Below are positions 27,721 to 36,148 of a stretch of DNA of 64,000 bases, in pieces. The notes below the pieces were generated by a model. The model worked only from the letters and a program-made list of their open reading frames with translations. It was not told where the DNA came from and ran no database searches. Within the stretch, counting starts at the first letter, position 1. Each line of letters begins with the position of its first letter. Origin of the DNA: Terriglobia bacterium. GTDB lineage: Bacteria; Acidobacteriota; Terriglobia; Terriglobales; Acidobacteriaceae. The stretch spans positions 1 through 64,000 of the forward strand of contig JAIQGE010000013.1 in NCBI GenBank assembly GCA_020072815.1, read 5' to 3'. The translations under genes and the position numbers were made by a program.

Positions 27721-29290
27721 CCTTCGCCTGCGGGATCGCGAGATCAATCACCGTCACTTTGCCAAAGGTCGCCAGGTCGCGATCAAAGTCCTTAACGTGT
27801 CCCACCACCAGCACCGCCAGCTTTTCCGGATGGATGTATTTACGCGCGACGCGGTCCACGTCCGCGGCGGTGACTTTTTCAATGGCCGCGCGGTAACGTC
27901 TCAGCCAGTCCGTGGGGTAGCCATAGAACTCATAGCGCATGCGCTCCGCCATGACTTTATCTTTGGAATCAAACTCAAAGATAAATGAATTGAGGATGGC
28001 GTCCTTGGCCTTCTTCAATTCGGTTTGCGTGACGCGTCCTTTGATCAGCCGGTTGATCTCATGATTGAGGGCGTCAATCGCTTTGGCGGTGGCCCCGCTG
28101 CGCGTGCCCACGGAAATGTGGACGGCGCCGGGATGATCAAACGCCGTGCCCACGCCTCCGCCCACAGCGTACGCCAGCCCCTGTTTGCTGCGGATGCTGG
28201 AAAACAAGCGTGACGAGAAGCCGCCTCCGAACAACTCATTCATCACTTCAATGGCGTAGTAGTCAGGATTGTGGCGGTCGGTTCCCAGCGCAACCATGCT
28301 GATGTCACTCTGGTTGACGTCGCTTTTCTCGATCAGGTAGATGCCGGGCCGCGGTTCGTGAAAGTCAACCTTGGCGATGACGAACGGCTCGCCCCGCGGC
28401 AAGCCGCCGAAGGTCTCGAGCAACTTGCGCTCCATCACGGCGGAATCAAAGTCGCCGAAAACTCCCACGATCATGTTGCTGGCGGCCACCGTCCGCGCGT
28501 GCCAGGCGAGCAGGTCTTCGCGGGAGACAGCAGCAATGGTCGAGTATTCCGGCGTGCGAGCGTAAGGGCTGTCCGCGCCGTATACCAGCTTATTGGATTC
28601 GCGATGGGCAATTTCGTCCACATCATCATTGCGGCGGGAGATCAGGCTGGCGACTTCTTTTTTGGCCAGTTCAATTTTGTCGGCGCGAAACTCCGGGTCC
28701 TCCAGCAAGTCCACAATCACGGGGAAAACGGAATCAAAATCCTTGCGGAGCGACGACCAGCTCAGAAAAGTTGAATCAAGGCTGCTGCCGGTTTCCACCA
28801 GGGCGGCGCGCGACTCCAGAAAATCGTCGAGCAGGTCGCCGGACTTGCTCCTGGTTCCTCCGGTGCGCCAGACTTCGCCGTAGATTTCCGTCAAGCCGGT
28901 CTTGGCGCCGGGTTCATCGCGCGAGCCGCCGCGTACGCGCACCACGCCGTTGATCAGCGGCAGCTCGTGGTCCTCCTGCAGAAAAATCACCAGGCCGTTG
29001 GGCAGTTGCAGGCGGCGCGGCTCCTGCGGCTGGAACGGACGCAGCGGCGGAATCGGGACCTGCTTCCAACTGGAAGGAATCCCTTGCCTTGTATGCCCAG
29101 CCGCCTGGGTCTGCGGCGACGCCGGCGGTGCTTCAGGCTTGGGGCTTAGTGAAGCACCATTGACGTCTTGCGCAGCCGCCTTAACGCCCGGCGACGCAGG
29201 ATCTGTGCCCTGCGACAGAGCGAGCATTGGCGCCGCGGCAAAAGCGGCGGCAAGAATAAAGAGTGCAACGTAACGCTGCCAACGACTCAT
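27704..29290 (-). CDS. M16-family metallopeptidase, non-catalytic partner
   Basis: The 528-residue protein has a Sec signal peptide and the two-lobed M16 fold: NGLVIFLQEDHELPLINGVV, FGDFDSAVMERKLLETFGGL, then a second half with LFGGGFSSRLFSSIRSKQGL. The zinc motif HxxEH expected in the first lobe is replaced by GLTEIYGEVW, so this subunit is predicted inactive. It follows an HxxEH-bearing M16 gene with an ATGA overlap. Such active/inactive pairs form heterodimeric processing peptidases. Substrates are unknown. Confidence 0.9.
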   Translation of the reverse strand: MSRWQRYVALFILAAAFAAAPMLALSQGTDPASPGVKAAAQDVNGASLSPKPEAPPASPQTQAAGHTRQGIPSSWKQVPIPPLRPFQPQEPRRLQLPNGLVIFLQEDHELPLINGVVRVRGGSRDEPGAKTGLTEIYGEVWRTGGTRSKSGDLLDDFLESRAALVETGSSLDSTFLSWSSLRKDFDSVFPVIVDLLEDPEFRADKIELAKKEVASLISRRNDDVDEIAHRESNKLVYGADSPYARTPEYSTIAAVSREDLLAWHARTVAASNMIVGVFGDFDSAVMERKLLETFGGLPRGEPFVIAKVDFHEPRPGIYLIEKSDVNQSDISMVALGTDRHNPDYYAIEVMNELFGGGFSSRLFSSIRSKQGLAYAVGGGVGTAFDHPGAVHISVGTRSGATAKAIDALNHEINRLIKGRVTQTELKKAKDAILNSFIFEFDSKDKVMAERMRYEFYGYPTDWLRRYRAAIEKVTAADVDRVARKYIHPEKLAVLVVGHVKDFDRDLATFGKVTVIDLAIPQAKEANSK

Positions 29291-30819
29291 TGCGGCACTC
29301 CTTTCTCCTGCGGCTTGCTGTCGTCAGGCGGCGCAGTTTCCATGATGCCCGCCGTGCGATTGTCTTCCCGGAAAGTCTTGATGGCCACGCGGCGTATGTC
29401 CGCCTTGTTCACGGCCTCAATGCGCGCGATCTGGTGAAACAGTTCACGCCAGTCGCCATAGAAGGCCTGATACTCGCCCAGTTGCTGGGCCAGACCGGAA
29501 TTGTCACCCAGGCTGCGGATCAGGTCGGCCATGGCGCGGGTCTTTACCGACTGCAATTCTTCGTCGCTCACGTCTTCCTTCTTCAGGCGTTCAATTTCTT
29601 CGTGGATGGGCGCGGCCATCTCGCGCGCGGTGTGGCCCTGGCTGGGCGTGACGAAGAAACAAAACAGTGACGGATACTTGTTGCCGGGAAACGTGCCGCC
29701 CTGGGCGGAAATCGCAATTTGTTTATCGCGCACCAGCGTGCGGTACAGCCGCGACGTCCGTCCTTTGGAAAGCAAGTCTGACAGCACGTCAAACACGGCG
29801 TCATCAGGATCGCGGAAATTTCCCCGATGGTAGCCTTCCACGTATATCGGCTGGCTTTGGTCATGCATCAGGATCTCGCGCCGGCCCATCTGCGGAGGTT
29901 CCTTGGTGCGCAGAGGATCGGACGCGGGCGCGGCCGGGATGCGTCCAAAATATTTTTCCAGGATAGGCATGGCCCGCGCGGCCTTCACGTCGCCCACCAC
30001 GGACACCACGATGTTGGCGGGGACGTAAAACTTGCGGAAGAACTCGGCCGCGTCCGTGGCGGAAAACCCCTGCAAGTCTGAAGCCCAACCCACCACCGGA
30101 TGCCCGTACGGATGCGCCACGTACGCGGCCGCCAGAAACTGCTCCATCAAACGGCCCTGGGCTGAACTGTCGGTGCGCATGCGGCGCTCTTCCATCACCA
30201 CGTCGCGCTCTTTGTAAAACTCGCGCATCACCGGATGCAGGAAGCGCTCTGATTCCAGGTAGGCCCACAGTTCCAGGCGGTTTTCCGGGAAGGAATAGAA
30301 GTACGTGGTGTCGTCCAGGTCAGTGTTGGCGTTCATGCCGGCGCCGCCGTGGCTCTCCACGATCTCGCCAAACTCGTTGGGCTTGACGAACTCATTGGCC
30401 TTTTCCACCGCATCTTTCCAGGCTTTCTCCACTTGCTCGACCTTCGCCGGATCGCGGCCACCTTCCTTGAGGTTCTCCCGCTGGTAGGCGGCGAAAGCGG
30501 ACTCCACTTTGGCCAGCGCCAGCTTTTCCGCCGCATAGTTTGTGGTGCCGATCTCGTTGGTGCCTTTGAACGCCATGTGCTCAAACATGTGCGCCAACCC
30601 GGTGATGCCCGGCCCTTCTTGCGCGGATCCCGCGTCCACGTGGGTGAAGAACGAGACCACCGGGGCCTCCGGGCGCTCCATGATGAGCACGGTGAGGCCG
30701 TTGGGCAGCTTTTTTACAGTGATGGCCTTCTCAAACGACGCAACGTCCTGCGCGCCGGCGGCGACAGCGATAAAGAAAAGCAGCGGAAAGAGCAGGGAAC
30801 GGGGGATAAGAGTGCGCAT
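29287..30819 (-). CDS. M16-family metallopeptidase, catalytic subunit
   Basis: The 510-residue protein has an N-terminal signal peptide ending near AAGAQD. The inverted zinc motif HMFEH is in GLAHMFEHMAFKGT, with a downstream Glu ligand in the SHGGAGMNANTDLDDT region. Both M16 lobes are present (FGRIPAAP, RTSRLYRTLVRDKQIAISA). It is the upstream partner of the HxxEH-less subunit, whose start overlaps its stop by 4 bp. Periplasmic peptide processing is inferred. Confidence 0.92.
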   Translation of the reverse strand: MRTLIPRSLLFPLLFFIAVAAGAQDVASFEKAITVKKLPNGLTVLIMERPEAPVVSFFTHVDAGSAQEGPGITGLAHMFEHMAFKGTNEIGTTNYAAEKLALAKVESAFAAYQRENLKEGGRDPAKVEQVEKAWKDAVEKANEFVKPNEFGEIVESHGGAGMNANTDLDDTTYFYSFPENRLELWAYLESERFLHPVMREFYKERDVVMEERRMRTDSSAQGRLMEQFLAAAYVAHPYGHPVVGWASDLQGFSATDAAEFFRKFYVPANIVVSVVGDVKAARAMPILEKYFGRIPAAPASDPLRTKEPPQMGRREILMHDQSQPIYVEGYHRGNFRDPDDAVFDVLSDLLSKGRTSRLYRTLVRDKQIAISAQGGTFPGNKYPSLFCFFVTPSQGHTAREMAAPIHEEIERLKKEDVSDEELQSVKTRAMADLIRSLGDNSGLAQQLGEYQAFYGDWRELFHQIARIEAVNKADIRRVAIKTFREDNRTAGIMETAPPDDSKPQEKGVPQ

Positions 30820-30896
30820 AGCAGTCTGGTTTAGGGTAGCGCAGGGGCGAAGTGGTTTACAAACGGGGGCGAACTGCGTGGAGCCGGCTGGCTCTC

Positions 30897-30935
30897 AATT
30901 ATCAATTTTGGCAATTCCGGCAATTTTGGCAATCT
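30897..30935 (+). repeat. TTGGCAAT-type dispersed repeat
   Basis: ATCAATTTTGGCAATTCCGG continues CAATTTTGGCAATCTC. It is the same family as the arms at 26766-26960 and 50095-50123. Confidence 0.6.
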
Positions 30936-30967
30936 CTTGTTTCTGATTCAGTCGCTCCGGTGCGTAC

Positions 30968-31006
30968 TTTCCTTTGTGCCCTCTGCGTCCTCTGCGGTTA
31001 AGATTT
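30968..31006 (-). repeat. CTCTGCGTCCTCTGCGG dispersed repeat
   Basis: + strand CTTTCCTTTGTGCCCTCTGC continues GTCCTCTGCGGTTAAGA. Its reverse complement (AACCGCAGAGGACGCAGAGG) relates to the copies at 8818 and 25641. Confidence 0.5.
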
Positions 31007-31049
31007 TCCTCGCGCCCCATGCACTCAACTCTTGAAGCCGCACCAAACT

Positions 31050-31565
31050 ATGCCCTTTGACCTCCAACCCACGTTGACCGGCGAACTGCTCACGCTCCGA
31101 CCGCTTCGTCCGGACGACTTTCAAGATCTCTACGCGGTCGCCTCCGACCCGCTCATATGGGAGCAGCATCCGGCCAGAGATCGCTACAAGGAAGAGGTCT
31201 TCAAGGAACTGTTTCGCGAGTCGCTGGCATCCGGCGGAGCGTTGGTCGCCACAGAGATAAAAGATGGCCACATCATCGGCTCGTCGCGCTTTCACGGATA
31301 CGATCCGGCGAAGAGCGAGATCGAAATCGGCTGGTCGTTTCTGGCCCGGTCCTATTGGGGCGGTGTTTACAACCGGGAAATGAAGCGTTTGATGTTGCGG
31401 CACGCGTTTCAGTTCGTCAACAGCGTGGTCTTTCTTGTTGGTCCGCAGAATCTCCGTTCACAGCGGGCCATGGAGAAGATCGGCGGAGTTCGCGCGGGAT
31501 CACGGACTGACGCCAATGCCCGCGACAGTCTTGTCTATGAAATCACGCGGGAGAATTGGTCGTAG
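31050..31565 (+). CDS. GNAT-family N-acetyltransferase
   Basis: The 171-residue protein starts MPFDLQPTLTGELLTLRPLR, the usual first strand of RimJ/RimL-like GNATs. IEIGWSFLARSYWGGVYNRE and NLRSQRAMEKIGGV are the acetyl-CoA-binding and C-terminal motifs. A TTG at 31032 would add six residues, but ATG 31050 matches the family. The substrate is unknown. Its stop touches a 16-bp tandem repeat. Confidence 0.85.
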   Translation: MPFDLQPTLTGELLTLRPLRPDDFQDLYAVASDPLIWEQHPARDRYKEEVFKELFRESLASGGALVATEIKDGHIIGSSRFHGYDPAKSEIEIGWSFLARSYWGGVYNREMKRLMLRHAFQFVNSVVFLVGPQNLRSQRAMEKIGGVRAGSRTDANARDSLVYEITRENWS

Positions 31566-31612
31566 ATCGTGTAGAACCTGGATCGTGTAGAACCTGGATC
31601 GTGCAAACCCTG
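31565..31612 (+). repeat. 16-bp tandem repeat, three units
   Basis: GATCGTGTAGAACCTG occurs twice head to tail (31565-31580, 31581-31596), followed by a third diverged unit GATCGTGCAAACCCTG. It starts at the last base of the GNAT stop. Confidence 0.8.
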
Positions 31613-31700
31613 GCCGTGACGTATACTCCAATCACCGCTTGGCGCGGACGGAACGACGCGACGGCGCATGAATCGCGCCACGGCCGTTGAGGGGTACTGA

Positions 31701-32621
31701 ATGTTTTATCCGATTCGTCGTGCCGCGTCCGCGCTGGTGTTTCTGCTGGCTCTGGCCGCTTCCGCCCAGGTGCAAAAGCTCGACAACCTTTCTTTCGCCG
31801 TCCCCGCAGGCTGGACATACGAACTCGCCGGCGGCGGCAATGCCGATATGGTCTGGACCAACGCCAACAAAGCGTACTGCATCATCGTCCTCAGCAAGCC
31901 GGTCCCGTCCAGCGGCAACGTGGACCAGGACTTTGCCGTGGCCTGGCGCTCCGGAGTGGAACACAATCCTCAGGCTACGCTGCCCACGCCTCTCTATGAC
32001 ATCCGCGGCTACATGGGATATCCCGGCAAATGGTCCGGCTCAGAGATTGACCATCGCACCAAGTACGCTTTTCTCTACGTGCTGGAAACCGGCAAGAGTT
32101 TTGTGCCGGTGGTGGTGCTTGCTCCCAATCGTAGTGTTCTTGACGCGCTGCAGGAGACGTTGCGCGCGGTGATCGGCAGCATTCGTGTGGCCCCGCTGAT
32201 GGCCGCGCCCATCAAGGCGACGGTGAGCGTCGCTGACCTGGTTGGCGATTGGAAGTACGGCGACGCCAGCGTGGTGTCCTACGTGAACAGCACCACCGGT
32301 AGCTACGCGGGAACGTCCACCACTTTTTCCGGCGAGTTCTACACCATCACAGCCGACGGCCGCTACACCTACAACTTTCAGGGCATGACCGGCGGCCACA
32401 TCGTCCGGGAGAAATCCGCGGGCATGCTGGAGTTCAGCGGAGAGTTTATTGTCTTTCACGAGAAACCCAGCAACAAGCTCAAACGCTACCGCTTTATCTC
32501 CTACGAGCAGGGACTCGGCGGCGGAACGCTGCTGACGCTGCTGCCGGAATCCTATGAGGTGAGTTCATCGAATATCGCCATGTACGCGGCGAGGTTTGCG
32601 CGGGAGCCGGCGAAGAAGTGA
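31701..32621 (+). CDS. Secreted protein of unknown function, paralogue of the 5844 gene
   Basis: The 306-residue product has a Sec signal peptide (hydrophobic about 10-20, then AAS-AQ). It has an N-terminal domain with LDNLSFAVPAGWTYEL and a C-terminal domain opening LVGDWKYGDASVVSYVN and ITADGRYTYNFQ. Domain order, spacing and key words (P(A/P)GW; L-G-x-W; A-x-GRY) match the 311-residue product at 5844, although identity is modest. The lipocalin-like C-terminal domain suggests ligand binding in the periplasm; this is inference. It is monocistronic. Confidence 0.75.
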   Translation: MFYPIRRAASALVFLLALAASAQVQKLDNLSFAVPAGWTYELAGGGNADMVWTNANKAYCIIVLSKPVPSSGNVDQDFAVAWRSGVEHNPQATLPTPLYDIRGYMGYPGKWSGSEIDHRTKYAFLYVLETGKSFVPVVVLAPNRSVLDALQETLRAVIGSIRVAPLMAAPIKATVSVADLVGDWKYGDASVVSYVNSTTGSYAGTSTTFSGEFYTITADGRYTYNFQGMTGGHIVREKSAGMLEFSGEFIVFHEKPSNKLKRYRFISYEQGLGGGTLLTLLPESYEVSSSNIAMYAARFAREPAKK

Positions 32622-32957
32622 TGGTCAAAGAAGCCCCCTATCCGCCCCCGTGGTTCATATCGCCAATGAAAAGAGTCTTCTAGCGCGCTAGCGGGCTTTC
32701 CCAGACGCGAATCAGCAGGGCTGGCTGCCCCAGGCATTGTCTTTTCTCCGATGAACGTGAAGGATCGGGTTTCCGTGCTTTTCACAGTCCCTGAGCACAA
32801 GGGTGGGAGACGATGAACACCGCACCCTATTCTGCCGGCTATTTTACTAGCCCACCCTTTTTCGACAACCGCTCACTCGCACAAAAAGCAGCGCAAGATC
32901 GAGTCGAAAAACGATGGGGTACCCGGCGTTCAATTTTCACGGCAATGCGCCGGTTTT

Positions 32958-33230
32958 TCAGCGAGCAAACCAATGCGGGACCTGCATATTCTTTCCCTCG
33001 CGCAGATTGTGGAGCATGTAGCCGCAGAATTCGTTTGCAGCTTGAAACGCGGTCCTGTCGTGCGGGATACGGTCGCTGGCGCGGATTGCCTCGTCTGCCA
33101 AGATCAAAACACCGGACGCTGAATAATCCGTGCGATATTTCTCTGCGAGTGGCGGTTGTGTTGCCAAATTGATTCCGTTGGCCAAAATGGTGGTCTGTAC
33201 GATCCAAAGAAACTGCTCTTGCTTTGTCAT
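32958..33230 (-). CDS. Small conserved-looking protein of unknown function
   Basis: The 90-residue frame starts MTKQEQFLWIVQTTILANGI. It has balanced composition with predicted helices (YSASGVLILADEAIRASDRI, FQAANEFCGYMLHNLREG), unlike the shadow frames around it. An upstream ATG at 33248 would add six residues. It lies alone in an otherwise empty stretch between the secreted-protein gene and the MFS gene. No family is assigned; codon-level plausibility is the only evidence. Confidence 0.5.
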   Translation of the reverse strand: MTKQEQFLWIVQTTILANGINLATQPPLAEKYRTDYSASGVLILADEAIRASDRIPHDRTAFQAANEFCGYMLHNLREGKNMQVPHWFAR

Positions 33231-33340
33231 GATCCGAGCATGCCACATTTTCGCGAAACCTGTAAATCCGACCCGAGGGCGGGTGGCCCACGCTTTCGCC
33301 CGGTGTTGGCGAAGCGTGGGACAAAGGAATCCTCAAGAAC

Positions 33341-34627
33341 TCAACTTGCTCTCTCCCGCGCCACCAGCCCGCTCATCGCCCAGATACCCAGCAATGGTCC
33401 GACGGTCATGCTGGCCAGGGCCAGTGGCCATCCGAAGTGTCCGGCGATTGCCGCCATGGAGCGAATGGCAAACGCGGTGAGCATGAAGCCCAGCGCGGTT
33501 TGCAGAGTGAGCGCCGTGCCCACGTAACTCTTGTCAGAAACTTCACTGATGATGGTGGAAAATTGTGCGGAGTCGGCGATGACGGCTATGCCCCAGACCA
33601 GCGAGAGGCCAACAAGAACCAGCGGATGGCGAAAGACCAGAGCAGCCACCACGCAACATGCCGCGCTCGCCGCCATGGCGATGATGGTGACCCAGGCGCG
33701 CTGGCTGACGCGCTGAGATTCAGACTGGTCTTGCAGCCGGTCACTGGCCGCGCCGGCCCATATGCAGCCAACGGCGCCAATGGCGATCGCCAGCGCCGCG
33801 CCCACTTCATATTGCGCGCGCGTCCAGCCCGCGGACGCGATGCCGGAGGCCGCAGCGATGGAGGATGCAGAGAAGATCACGGCAATCCATCCCCAGAAGC
33901 TATACAGCTCCCACATGTGGCCGAGGTAGCCAAGATTCGCCAGGCGCAGACGCCGGTTGCGGACGATCTCAAAAACCTGCGACACGTCGAGTCGCGATTG
34001 CGGCATGGCAAACGGGCCTTCATGTACCCAGAACGACACAATCACGACCGCCACCACGGCTTGGACGCTGCCCAGCAGCATCACGCTGCGCCAGGGAATG
34101 CCGCCGAAGGAGTTCACCGCATGCGGCACCGCCGAGCCGACGGTCAATGCGCCGATCATGATGCCCAGTGCCAGTCCGCGTCCGCGCTGGAACCAGCCGG
34201 CGATGATCTTCATACCGACTGGATAAACGCCGGCCAGAAAGAAACCGGTCGCGCCGCGAAGAAGAATCGCCGTCAGGGGATCTTGTGCCGCGAAAGCAAA
34301 CGCCGCGTTCGCCGCCGCGGCCAGCAATCCGGAAAGAACAAAAACCTTGATCGGGCTGAAGACGTCAGAAATGTTGAACAGAGCAAAAGTAATTGCGCCC
34401 AGAGAAAAACCAATCTGCACGGCGATGGTGAGCCACGACCCCAGCGCAATGCCCGAGTGCCACATCGCTGTGACTTGCGGCAGCACGGCCGTCCCGGTGA
34501 ACCACAGCGTCATGGCCAGCAGTTCGGCGGCAGATAACAAAAGAAGAACCCGCCACGAAGATGGTTCGCGGCGGGTCGCAATGTCGGAGGTAGTGTTGCT
34601 CAGTTCTTCAGTTTGCGGCGCTCGCAT
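33341..34627 (-). CDS. MFS transporter
   Basis: The 428-residue inner-membrane protein has about 12 hydrophobic helices. MFS features include GATGFFLAGVYPVGMKIIAGW, WFQRGRGLALGIMIGALTVG in the first half and ASDRLQDQSESQR between helices in the second half. The substrate is not predictable. ATG 34627 lies 28 bp inside the 3' end of the peroxiredoxin gene on the same strand, so the two are probably co-transcribed and coupled. Confidence 0.88.
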   Translation of the reverse strand: MRAPQTEELSNTTSDIATRREPSSWRVLLLLSAAELLAMTLWFTGTAVLPQVTAMWHSGIALGSWLTIAVQIGFSLGAITFALFNISDVFSPIKVFVLSGLLAAAANAAFAFAAQDPLTAILLRGATGFFLAGVYPVGMKIIAGWFQRGRGLALGIMIGALTVGSAVPHAVNSFGGIPWRSVMLLGSVQAVVAVVIVSFWVHEGPFAMPQSRLDVSQVFEIVRNRRLRLANLGYLGHMWELYSFWGWIAVIFSASSIAAASGIASAGWTRAQYEVGAALAIAIGAVGCIWAGAASDRLQDQSESQRVSQRAWVTIIAMAASAACCVVAALVFRHPLVLVGLSLVWGIAVIADSAQFSTIISEVSDKSYVGTALTLQTALGFMLTAFAIRSMAAIAGHFGWPLALASMTVGPLLGIWAMSGLVARERAS

Positions 34628-35163
34628 GCGTCCACGATCTTAGTCGGGTCAATGGCTTCGCTGTCAAGCTGCACTTCAGCGATCTTGCCTTCTTTGTCGA
34701 TCAGGTAGTTGATGCGGCGGCCTATCTTGATCTTGGGATTGTAGAGGCCGTACTCTTTGGTGGTGTCGCCACCCCAGTCACTCAACAGCGGGAAGGTGAC
34801 GTTGATTTTTTCGGCCCACGCTTTGTTGCTGAACGGGCTGTCCATGCTGATACCCAGAACCTGGGTGTCTGCAGCCTCCAGTTTCGCTAACTGCGCCTGG
34901 AAGGCCTGCATTTGCTTGGTTCAACCACCGGTGAAAGCAAAAATATAAAACGCCAGTGCGACGTTCTTTTTGCCGCGAAAACTGCTTAGCTTGACTTGGT
35001 TCCCGTTCTGGTCCCGCAGGGTGAAGTCCGGGGCCACGTCGCCGACCTTGAACTTCGGTTCGGGCGGGGCTTCTTTCTTGTCGCCCTGGGCGGCCAGCCG
35101 CATCGCGGGCTGGATCGCCAGAGTTAAGATCCATAACAGCATGACAGCGGTTCTTCTGCGCAT
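34600..35163 (-). CDS. Putative selenocysteine-containing peroxiredoxin (AhpC/TSA family)
   Basis: The frame 35163-34600 encodes 187 residues if the single in-frame TGA at 34923-34921 is read as selenocysteine (residue 81). Upstream are a signal peptide (about 1-26) and KFKVGDVAPDFTLRDQNGN. The TGA falls in AFTGG-U-TKQMQAF, precisely the peroxidatic Cys of the T-x-x-C motif. Downstream the domain continues intact: VLGISMDSPFSNKAWAEKIN, FPLLSDWGG, and the conserved Arg region GRRINYLIDKEGK. A strong hairpin starts 10 nt after the TGA. Selenoprotein peroxiredoxins are known as a class. Alternatives are a Cys-to-stop mutation or a sequencing error. No sel genes are in the window. A periplasmic peroxidase role is expected. 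Confidence 0.8.
34870..34910 (-). promoter_or_regulatory. SECIS-like hairpin after the in-frame UGA
   Basis: Starting 10 nt after the TGA, TGCAG pairs with CTGCA, then CC-T-CCAG with CTGGAGG (two single-base bulges). An upper CGC/GCG stem closes an AGTTA loop at 34892-34888. The loop is 28 nt from the UGA and has G as its second base, within the rules usually given for bacterial SECIS elements. SelB binding is inferred. Confidence 0.6.
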
Positions 35164-35351
35164 TGCTTGCGTTCCTCCGCAGTTTTGAGTGACTGCTGCC
35201 AGCTATTCTACGCGCTACAGGCGCTTCCGAAAAGGGCTCCCAAGCGCAGGTATGGGATACAGCGGAGCAAGCCAGGCCGGGATGCATGAGTTTCCACTTT
35301 GCCCGGTGTTACTATGCAAAAAGGAAGTTTCGTGAAAGCGAAGGGCAGATT

Positions 35352-36092
35352 ATGAAGCAGATCGTAAGAACAATTTTCCTCGCGTTGTTGCCGGCGCTGA
35401 CCGTTCCGGCGTTGTTGCTGCATCCCGCGGCGGCCCAGACCCCAACTGCGGTGCAACTCAACACCGTCTACGCCGGAGCGGACGGCAAGTTTGAAGCCGC
35501 ACCGGACACCGCGGTGCTCAGCCTGAACGTTTCTTCGCAGCAGAACACGGCGCGCGAAGCCAACGACAAGATTGCCGCGGCCGCCGAGCGCGTTCGTACC
35601 GTTCTGCGCAACAACGGCCTTGACCCCAAGGCAGCCCAGGTCGGTTATTACGCTGTCCAGCCGGTGTATGACTGGAAGAACCCCAAGCACAAAGTGATCG
35701 CTTTCGTTGTCAATACGTCCATCACGCTCAAGCTGCGCGACTTCACCAAGATCGGCCCCATCACTGACCAGCTCGCGGACATCGAAGAGGCGCAAAACCA
35801 GTCGCTCAGTTACGTCCTTGACGATATGGAGCAGGCCAAAGCCAAGGCCGCCGAAGACGCGATCAAGAAAGCCCGCCACCAAGCCAGCGCCGTGGCCGTG
35901 GCCGGCGGCCGCACCCTGGGCGATCTGCTCTACGCCTCCGTGGACTTAAGCCAGCAGTCCATCATTCCTGTACCGGTGCAGCGCATGTCGGCGATGGCCA
36001 CCGCAGGCGCCACGCCCGCGCCGACGGCCGAATTTTCGCCGCAAAGCGTCATCGTCAACGCCCACGTAAACGCGCTGTTCGCGCTCAAGTAA
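35352..36092 (+). CDS. SIMPL-domain (DUF541) periplasmic protein
   Basis: The 246-residue product starts MKQIVRTIFLALLPALTVPA, a Sec signal peptide ending AAAQT. A SIMPL domain follows: FEAAPDTAVLSLNVSSQQ, VRTVLRNNGLDPKAAQVGYY, VNTSITLKLRDFTKIG and SYVLDDMEQAKAKAAEDAIK. Family members (BP26/Omp28-like) assemble in the periplasm; the role here is unknown. ATG 35352 has AAGGGC upstream; the frame extends 22 codons before it. Confidence 0.88.
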   Translation: MKQIVRTIFLALLPALTVPALLLHPAAAQTPTAVQLNTVYAGADGKFEAAPDTAVLSLNVSSQQNTAREANDKIAAAAERVRTVLRNNGLDPKAAQVGYYAVQPVYDWKNPKHKVIAFVVNTSITLKLRDFTKIGPITDQLADIEEAQNQSLSYVLDDMEQAKAKAAEDAIKKARHQASAVAVAGGRTLGDLLYASVDLSQQSIIPVPVQRMSAMATAGATPAPTAEFSPQSVIVNAHVNALFALK

Positions 36093-36148
36093 CCGCGCGC
36101 AGATCTGTCTTCGCCGAAAGCGTACGCATTGCTGCTTTCGCGAATCGC

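Noticed and set aside
32813-33172. 119-codon plus-strand frame
   Set aside because: Overlaps the more convincing 90-residue minus-strand frame and shows no domain pattern.
34600-34911. Independent 103-residue peroxiredoxin fragment
   Set aside because: It lacks the catalytic N-terminal half and is in the same frame as the upstream part; read-through of UGA explains both.
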